A stretch of 64,000 bases of DNA from Gammaproteobacteria bacterium. Its GTDB lineage: Bacteria; Pseudomonadota; Gammaproteobacteria; Steroidobacterales; PWYM01. The notes under the pieces were generated by a model. That model was not told the DNA's origin and made no database searches. It saw nothing but the letters and a program-made list of their open reading frames with translations. The stretch covers positions 1 to 64,000 of the forward strand of contig RECU01000077.1 in assembly GCA_007693855.1 (NCBI GenBank), read 5' to 3'. The translations under genes and the position numbers were made by a program. Shown one piece after another: positions 58,815 to 64,000 of the stretch (its first letter is position 1; every line of letters starts with the position of its first letter).

Positions 58815-59986
58815 GCACCCGGGTATCCGTGACGGGTGCCAGGAAGCCCCGGGATCGCCTGGTGATCATCGCCCTGTCTGGCGGTGTGGACAGTGCGGTC
58901 GCAGCCTGGCGGCTGCTTGAAGAGGGCTGGCAGGTGCAGGGCCTGCACATGACCAACTGGGAAGACGACGAGGCCTACTGCACGGCGGCGGAGGATCTGC
59001 GCGCCGCCCGGCGGGTGGCAGACCAGTTGGGCATCCCCCTGCACCTGGTGAATTTTTCCAGTGCCTACCGGGCGCGGGTGTTTCAGGCGTTTCTGGACGA
59101 GTACGCGGCCGGTCGGACGCCCAATCCCGACGTGCTCTGCAACCGGGAGATCAAGTTCGGCGAGTGCCTGAGTCACGCGCGCCGGCTGGGCGCCGAGTTT
59201 CTCGCCACCGGCCACTACGCGCGCGTGCTGCGCGACGACCGCGGCGTCCGCCTGGCGCTGGCCACCGATCAGGACAAGGACCAGACCTACTTCCTGCACG
59301 CGGTGCCGCAAGCCGCCCTGGCGCATGCCCTGTTTCCGCTGGGTGACCTCTCCAAGGCGGAGGTTCGGGCGCTGGCGCGGGAGATCGGCCTTGCCAACTG
59401 GGATCGCCCGGACAGCACGGGCATCTGCTTTATCGGCGAGCGGCCGTTCCAGGAGTTCCTGGGGACGCATCTCGCCGCCCGTCCGGGACCCATCGAGGAC
59501 GAGCACGGGACTGTGCTTGGCGAACACCGGGGACTGATGTTCTACACCATCGGTCAGCGCGGTGGACTTGGCCTCGGCGGGCGGGCCGGCGCGTCTGAGG
59601 CCCCATGGTACGTTGCAGCGAAACGTCTCGTTGACAACACCCTGGTGGTCGTCCAGGGCGCCGGGCACCCCTGGCTGTTTCGCGCGGGGCTGGTGGCCGA
59701 CACGCTGCACTGGATCGGTGCGCCGCCGAAGACGTCCGGGCACGCGGTTGATCTGCCGCTGCAGGCCAGGATCCGCCACCGCCAGGGTCTCCAGTCGGTC
59801 AGCGTGACGCTCGAGGCCGGTGGGACCCGGGCCCGGGTGGCCTTCGCCGAGCCGCAGCGTGGCGTCGCGCCAGGTCAGTATGTCGTGTTCTACGACGGCG
59901 ATGACTGTCTGGGCGGCGGAGTCATCCGGGAGTCGCTGACGTGCGTCCCGACGGCCGATAGCCTGCAGGCAACGCTCACGTGTTGA
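58811..59986 (+). CDS. mnmA: tRNA-specific 2-thiouridylase MnmA
   Basis: A 391-residue enzyme that thiolates U34 of tRNA Lys, Glu and Gln. The PP-loop is IALSGGVDSAVAAWRL. The catalytic cysteines are in NPDVLCNREIKFGE and RPDSTGICFIGERPF. GHYARV and FYTIGQRGGLGLGG are also present. The start is the ATG at 58811, overlapping nudJ. Unlike E. coli, hflD and purB do not follow; the next gene is acnA. Confidence 0.97.
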   Translation: MSTRVSVTGARKPRDRLVIIALSGGVDSAVAAWRLLEEGWQVQGLHMTNWEDDEAYCTAAEDLRAARRVADQLGIPLHLVNFSSAYRARVFQAFLDEYAAGRTPNPDVLCNREIKFGECLSHARRLGAEFLATGHYARVLRDDRGVRLALATDQDKDQTYFLHAVPQAALAHALFPLGDLSKAEVRALAREIGLANWDRPDSTGICFIGERPFQEFLGTHLAARPGPIEDEHGTVLGEHRGLMFYTIGQRGGLGLGGRAGASEAPWYVAAKRLVDNTLVVVQGAGHPWLFRAGLVADTLHWIGAPPKTSGHAVDLPLQARIRHRQGLQSVSVTLEAGGTRARVAFAEPQRGVAPGQYVVFYDGDDCLGGGVIRESLTCVPTADSLQATLTC

Positions 59987-59992
59987 TATAAT
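59987..59992 (+). promoter_or_regulatory. Candidate -10 element for acnA
   Basis: A perfect TATAAT directly follows the mnmA stop codon in GTTGATATAATCGTGG. It would give a leader of about 70 bases before the acnA ATG at 60071. No strong -35 lies 17 bases upstream, so an activator may be needed. Confidence 0.5.
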
Positions 59993-60070
59993 CGTGGGCT
60001 ACCCCGGTTTGCGGTATTGGGCGCTCTTCAGGGCGCCAGTGCGATCATCCAGCCCGACGAGAGGATCCCC

Positions 60071-62812
60071 ATGAAGGACAGTTTCAACGCCCGTTCCACG
60101 CTCACGGTGAACGGTCAGGATTACACCATCTGCCGCCTGGATTCGATCACCGAGGGTCATGTCGGGCGCCTGCCCTACTCGCTCAAGGTGCTGCTTGAGA
60201 ATCTGTTGCGCCTCGAGGACGGCGTGAACGTGACCCGCGAGGACATCCTCGCCCTGGCCACCTGGGATCCCGCGGCGCAGCCGAGCAAGGAGATTTCATT
60301 CACGCCGGCGCGCGTCATCCTGCAGGACTTTACCGGGGTCCCGGCGGTGGTTGACCTCGCCGCCATGCGCGAGGCGGTGGTCAAGCTCGGGGGTCAGGCC
60401 GATCGGATCAACCCGCTGTCGCCGGCGGAACTGGTGATTGACCACTCGGTGCAGGTGGATCACTACGGCTCCAGCGATGCGCTGGCCCGCAACAACGCCA
60501 TCGAGTTCTCGCGCAACCAGGAGCGCTATGCCTTCCTGCGCTGGGGACAGAAGGCGTTCGACAATTTCCGCGTGGTCCCGCCGAACACCGGGATCGTGCA
60601 CCAGGTGAACCTCGAGTTCCTGGGGCGGGTGGTCTTCGATGCCGAAGTCGACGGGACGCGCATGGCCTACCCGGACACCCTGGTGGGGACCGACTCGCAT
60701 ACGACGATGATCAACGGCCTCGGCGTCCTCGGCTGGGGTGTCGGCGGCATCGAGGCCGAGGCCGCCATGCTGGGACAGCCGGTGACGATGCTGATTCCCG
60801 AGGTGATCGGCGTACGCTTCAGCGGGCGCATGCGCGAGGGCACGACGGCCACGGATCTGGTGCTCACCGTCACCGAGATGCTGCGCAAGCGCGGTGTGGT
60901 CGGCAAGTTCGTGGAATTCTTCGGCGACGGTCTGGCCGGCCTGCCCCTGGCCGACCGTGCCACCCTCGGCAACATGTCGCCGGAATTCGGCAGCACCTGC
61001 GCGATCTTCCCCATCGATGGCGAGACCACCCACTACCTCCGGCTCTCCGGGCGCAGTGAGCAGCAGGTCGCGCTGGTAGAGGCCTACGCCCGCGCCCAGG
61101 GCATGTGGCGCGAAGATGGCGAGGCGCCGGCGCTGTATTCCGACATCGTCGAACTGGATCTCGCCACGATCGAGCCCAGCCTGGCGGGTCCGCGTCGGCC
61201 CCAGGACCGCATTCCGCTCAAGTCCGCGAAGACGGCGTATCTCCAGCACCTCGGGCCCATGCGCGAGGCGCGCTCGGCCAAGCCTGTAGCCGAGGCGGTC
61301 TTCGAGGGCGAAGGGGGTGACACGGCCGTTGGCAATCAGAGCGCCGAGGGTCTCGCGCGGGTGGAGATGGACGGCCAGGCCTTCGACCTCAAGGACGGCG
61401 CCATCCTGGTCGCCGCGATCACCAGTTGCACCAACACCTCCAACCCCGCAGTCATGCTGGGCGCCGGCCTGCTCGCACGCAATGCTGCGGCGCGTGGCCT
61501 CAAGGTCAAGCCGTGGGTAAAGACTTCGCTGGCGCCGGGGTCCAAGGTGGTCACCGATTACCTGCGCGCCGCTGAGGTCCTCGATGACCTCGAGACCCTG
61601 GGGTTCGATGTCGTCGGCTATGGCTGCACCACCTGTATCGGCAACTCCGGCCCGCTGCGCGAGGAAATCGCGGCTGCCGTGCAGAGCGGCGATCTCGTCG
61701 GTTGCAGCGTGCTCTCCGGCAACCGGAATTTCGAGGGGCGTATTCACCCGCTGGTGCGGATGAATTTCCTCGCGTCGCCGCCGCTGGTCGTCGCCTACGC
61801 CCTGGCCGGCACCATGGATATCGATCTGCAGAATGACCCGCTGGGTACCGATGCCGACGGCAAGCCGGTCTACCTCAAGGACCTCTGGCCCGCGTCGTCG
61901 GAAATCAGTGACATCATCCTGCAGAAGATCGGTTCGGAGATGTTCAAGCGCAGTTATGCCGGCGTGTTCGACGGCGACGAGAACTGGAATAGCCTGGAAG
62001 TCCCCGAGGGCGAGCTCTACGCCTGGGACGAGCAGTCGACCTATGTGAAGAACCCGCCCTACTTCGAAGGCATGCAGGCAGAACCCGCCGGGATCGAGGA
62101 CATCGTGGACGCCAGGGTGCTGGCAGTGCTGGGCGACTCGGTGACCACCGACCACATCTCCCCGGCGGGCAGCATCGCCAGCGACAGTCCTGCCGCCCAC
62201 TATCTCGTAGACCAGGGCGTCGAGCCGAGGGATTTCAACTCCTACGGCTCGCGCCGGGGTAACCACGAGGTCATGATGCGCGGCACGTTCGCGAACATCC
62301 GGTTGCGCAATGCGCTGGTCGATCGCGAAGGCGGCTATACACGACACCTGCCCAGCGGTGACGAGCTTGCCATCTATGATGCGGCCATGCGTTACAAGGA
62401 CGAGGGTGTGGCGCTGGTGATCCTCGCAGGCAAGGAATATGGCTCGGGCTCCTCGCGCGACTGGGCTGCCAAGGGGACGGTACTGCTGGGCGTCAAGGCG
62501 GTGATCGCCGAGAGCTTCGAGCGGATCCATCGCTCGAACCTGATCGGCATGGGCGTGCTGCCACTGCAGTTCAAGGAAGGCGAGAGTGCCGCCTCGCTGG
62601 GATTGACCGGGCACGAGCAGATCAGCATCGAGGGCCTGGCGGCCGCGGACACGCGTACCGTCAAGGTCACGGCCACCCCGGCGCAAGGCGAGCCGATCGT
62701 CTTCGAGGCCGTGGTACGCATCGACACCCCCAAAGAACGCGAGTACTACGAGAACGGCGGCATCCTGCACTACGTGCTGCGCCAGCTCGCCGCGGTCGAC
62801 AAGGCCGCCTGA
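60071..62812 (+). CDS. acnA: Aconitate hydratase A
   Basis: This [4Fe-4S] enzyme isomerises citrate to isocitrate. The 913-residue protein is the AcnA/IRP1 type. Cluster cysteines lie in [17 protein letters not shown] and [14 protein letters not shown]. The substrate-binding region has [19 protein letters not shown], and the swivel domain has [13 protein letters not shown] and [16 protein letters not shown]. The start is the ATG at 60071. A probable promoter (59987) and stem-loop (62821) bracket it as a single-gene unit. Confidence 0.97.
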   Translation: MKDSFNARSTLTVNGQDYTICRLDSITEGHVGRLPYSLKVLLENLLRLEDGVNVTREDILALATWDPAAQPSKEISFTPARVILQDFTGVPAVVDLAAMREAVVKLGGQADRINPLSPAELVIDHSVQVDHYGSSDALARNNAIEFSRNQERYAFLRWGQKAFDNFRVVPPNTGIVHQVNLEFLGRVVFDAEVDGTRMAYPDTLVGTDSHTTMINGLGVLGWGVGGIEAEAAMLGQPVTMLIPEVIGVRFSGRMREGTTATDLVLTVTEMLRKRGVVGKFVEFFGDGLAGLPLADRATLGNMSPEFGSTCAIFPIDGETTHYLRLSGRSEQQVALVEAYARAQGMWREDGEAPALYSDIVELDLATIEPSLAGPRRPQDRIPLKSAKTAYLQHLGPMREARSAKPVAEAVFEGEGGDTAVGNQSAEGLARVEMDGQAFDLKDGAILVAAITSCTNTSNPAVMLGAGLLARNAAARGLKVKPWVKTSLAPGSKVVTDYLRAAEVLDDLETLGFDVVGYGCTTCIGNSGPLREEIAAAVQSGDLVGCSVLSGNRNFEGRIHPLVRMNFLASPPLVVAYALAGTMDIDLQNDPLGTDADGKPVYLKDLWPASSEISDIILQKIGSEMFKRSYAGVFDGDENWNSLEVPEGELYAWDEQSTYVKNPPYFEGMQAEPAGIEDIVDARVLAVLGDSVTTDHISPAGSIASDSPAAHYLVDQGVEPRDFNSYGSRRGNHEVMMRGTFANIRLRNALVDREGGYTRHLPSGDELAIYDAAMRYKDEGVALVILAGKEYGSGSSRDWAAKGTVLLGVKAVIAESFERIHRSNLIGMGVLPLQFKEGESAASLGLTGHEQISIEGLAAADTRTVKVTATPAQGEPIVFEAVVRIDTPKEREYYENGGILHYVLRQLAAVDKAA

Positions 62813-62820
62813 GCACGCGT

Positions 62821-62860
62821 GCTGTCTGGCGCGCCCGCCCTGTGCGGGGCGCCAGACAGC
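62821..62860. terminator. Strong stem-loop after acnA
   Basis: GCTGTCTGGCGC (62821-62832) pairs perfectly with GCGCCAGACAGC (62849-62860). The enclosed bases can add five more pairs (CCCGC with GCGGG), giving a stem of about 17 bp with one bulge. It lies between convergent acnA and the SGNH gene, so it could stop both; a U-tract is missing. Confidence 0.6.
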
Positions 62861-62960
62861 CCTTCGCGCATCATCGAGGTCAATCCTGCCGAGACCCCTT
62901 TGACCCCTTTGGCCTGCGCGCGGCTGCCTCAACCGGCGGCGGTGATCCTGCCAGGCCTGG

Positions 62961-63758
62961 TCACGGCGCTGCGGGGCTCGCGGTAGTCAAGCCGCTGGCC
63001 ATCAGCTGGTCGGCCAGTAGCGAAGCCCAGCGACGATAGCCTTCGGCGCCTGGATGGTAGCCATCCTCGGCGAGCAGCTCGGGCGATGGCGGAAACCGGA
63101 TCGGCAGATAGTGCACGTCGGGGCCGGCGCCGACGCACCACTCCAGCAGCGCCCGGTCGAGCTGGCGGGCACGCCAGCCGAGCAACCAGCGCAGTGGTCG
63201 CGGCAATGCTGTGAACCAGCCGACCGGCGGCACCGACGCGAAGGCGATATGCGCCGCGCCCTGCTGACGGAGACTGCCGCAGAGCGTGTCCAGCGCGGCC
63301 CGCCAGCTGGCGAGCGAGCTCAGTTTGACCGTGTCATTGACCCCCATCGGCACGAGCGCGAGGGCCGGCGGGGGTCCCGGCGGCGCGGCGGCCAACAGGG
63401 CTGCGGCCCGGGCGACGCGAGCGCCGTTCGCGCCAATCACCTGCCAGTGCACCGCCAGGCCACTGCGCTCGGCAATCGCGGCGGAAAGCCGCGCCGCAAG
63501 CGCCTCTTCGAGCTGGCTCACGCCGACGCCGACGGTCGTCGACTCTCCCACCACCAGCAGGCGGAAGTGTTCCGCTGGCGTCGCCACCGGTGCGCGGGCG
63601 GCAGGCTCGACCTGCCCTTCGCGCGGGCCCGCGGCCTCTGGCAGCCGCGGAGTGCGCCAGGCGGTCCACAACGCCTGCACCAGCACCACCGGCAACAGGG
63701 CGAGCAGCACTGTCCAGAAGGCAAGCGCAGCGAGGGGTCCGGTGGTCGGTGGGGTCAT
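62961..63758 (-). CDS. SGNH/GDSL-family hydrolase, membrane-anchored
   Basis: A 265-residue esterase-fold protein. One N-terminal membrane helix (LAALAFWTVLLALLPVVLVQ) precedes the catalytic domain. Block I is LLVVGESTTVGVG (GES in place of GDS), block III is VPMGVNDTVKL and block V is DGYHPGAEGYRRWA, so the Ser-Asp-His set is intact. The substrate is unknown. The ATG at 63758 overlaps the stop of the metallopeptidase gene. Confidence 0.85.
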   Translation of the reverse strand: MTPPTTGPLAALAFWTVLLALLPVVLVQALWTAWRTPRLPEAAGPREGQVEPAARAPVATPAEHFRLLVVGESTTVGVGVSQLEEALAARLSAAIAERSGLAVHWQVIGANGARVARAAALLAAAPPGPPPALALVPMGVNDTVKLSSLASWRAALDTLCGSLRQQGAAHIAFASVPPVGWFTALPRPLRWLLGWRARQLDRALLEWCVGAGPDVHYLPIRFPPSPELLAEDGYHPGAEGYRRWASLLADQLMASGLTTASPAAP

Positions 63759-64000
63759 GTCGGTGCAAACACCCAGCCGGGCACCTCGCGCCAGGCGGCG
63801 TTGAGCTGACGGTCAAGGGCGCGGCAGTCCGGCTCATGCCGGGCGACCCGCGCCCAGAACGCCGCCCCGTGGTGCATATGCTCGAGGTGACAGAGTTCAT
63901 GGAGGACCAGGTAGCGGAGCAGGCGCGCATCGAGGAACAGCATGCAGGCATTCAGGCTGACGGTGCGCCTGCTGGAGCAACTGCCCCAGCGGCTGCGCTG
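63755..64000 (-). CDS. YgjP-like M48-type metallopeptidase, C-terminal part (truncated by window edge)
   Basis: The last 81 residues of a zinc metallopeptidase of the YgjP/DUF45 (WLM-like) family. Reading in from the edge, RWGSCSSRRTVSLN precedes the HExxH zinc site in LVLHELCHLEHMHHGAAFW, with HHGAAFW giving the third ligand context. The coding frame is open to the window end; the N-terminus lies outside. Its stop overlaps the SGNH gene start. Confidence 0.85.
   Translation of the reverse strand, partial: QRSRWGSCSSRRTVSLNACMLFLDARLLRYLVLHELCHLEHMHHGAAFWARVARHEPDCRALDRQLNAAWREVPGWVFAPT

Noticed and set aside
60296-62932. An 878-codon open frame on the minus strand
   Set aside because: It lies wholly opposite acnA, which has every aconitase motif; the shadow product has no recognisable domain.

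Overview
The window is a 64 kb piece of a GC-rich (roughly 65% by eye) gammaproteobacterial chromosome. Almost all of it is dense housekeeping and metabolic coding sequence on both strands, with many 4-bp ATGA stop/start overlaps. I see no prophage, IS element, integron, CRISPR array or rRNA operon. The gene content (System I cytochrome c maturation, RimK, uvrC-pgsA-tRNA Gly-Cys-Leu, PhoPQ-like regulators, glyoxylate shunt, a BetT-like osmolyte carrier) suggests an aerobic gammaproteobacterium, perhaps near Chromatiales/Ectothiorhodospiraceae. The placement is inference; no 16S gene is present.

Layout. 1-8.3 kb: a truncated FadJ-type gene, an EEP-fold hydrolase, a small TIR-like protein, a thioredoxin-reductase-like ferredoxin-NADP reductase, a glycerophosphodiesterase, acetyl-CoA synthetase, a cytochrome c lipoprotein, and an exported 2-hydroxyacid dehydrogenase paired with an exported unknown protein. 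8.5-17 kb: BetT-type carrier, CBS protein, an M20-like protein with degraded metal ligands, an MFS carrier, folE, purU and a family II pyrophosphatase. 17-31 kb: a GAF/GGDEF/EAL c-di-GMP protein facing a long leftward operon ccmABCDEFGHI-rimB-rimK-aspartoacylase; divergent from ccmA is an FHA protein overlapped by a PaaK-like ligase.

31-43 kb: tRNA-Leu, -Cys and -Gly, pgsA, uvrC, a family 5 uracil-DNA glycosylase, icd, aceA, rluE, type II DAHP synthase, a saccharopine-dehydrogenase-like protein and the nfeD-slipin pair. 43-52 kb: a leftward group with a glycine-zipper protein, a PepSY protein, phoP-like, phoQ-like and hrpA, then a ferric-reductase-like flavocytochrome. 52-64 kb: mazG, nudL, fumC, purB, roxA, a GNAT protein, a DUF7931-type protein, nudJ, mnmA, acnA, an SGNH hydrolase and a truncated YgjP-like metallopeptidase.

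How the genes connect. Acs, Icd, AceA, FumC, AcnA and the FadJ fragment cover acetate and fatty-acid entry into the TCA and glyoxylate cycles. FolE and PurU serve folate and one-carbon metabolism; MazG, NudL and NudJ sanitise nucleotides. RimK/RimB, RoxA, RluE and MnmA all modify the translation machinery. icd, rluE, nudJ, mnmA, purB, phoP, phoQ and roxA form one contiguous block in E. coli and are all here in rearranged order, so the window probably preserves an ancestral gammaproteobacterial neighbourhood. The least explained items are the rimBK/c-di-GMP module tied to the ccm operon, the FHA-PaaK pair, the exported dehydrogenase pair, the standalone TIR-like protein, and short low-GC codon islands inside conserved genes. 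No intergenic stretch exceeds 300 bases; the longest, 15776-16032 and 8324-8556, show nothing I can name.
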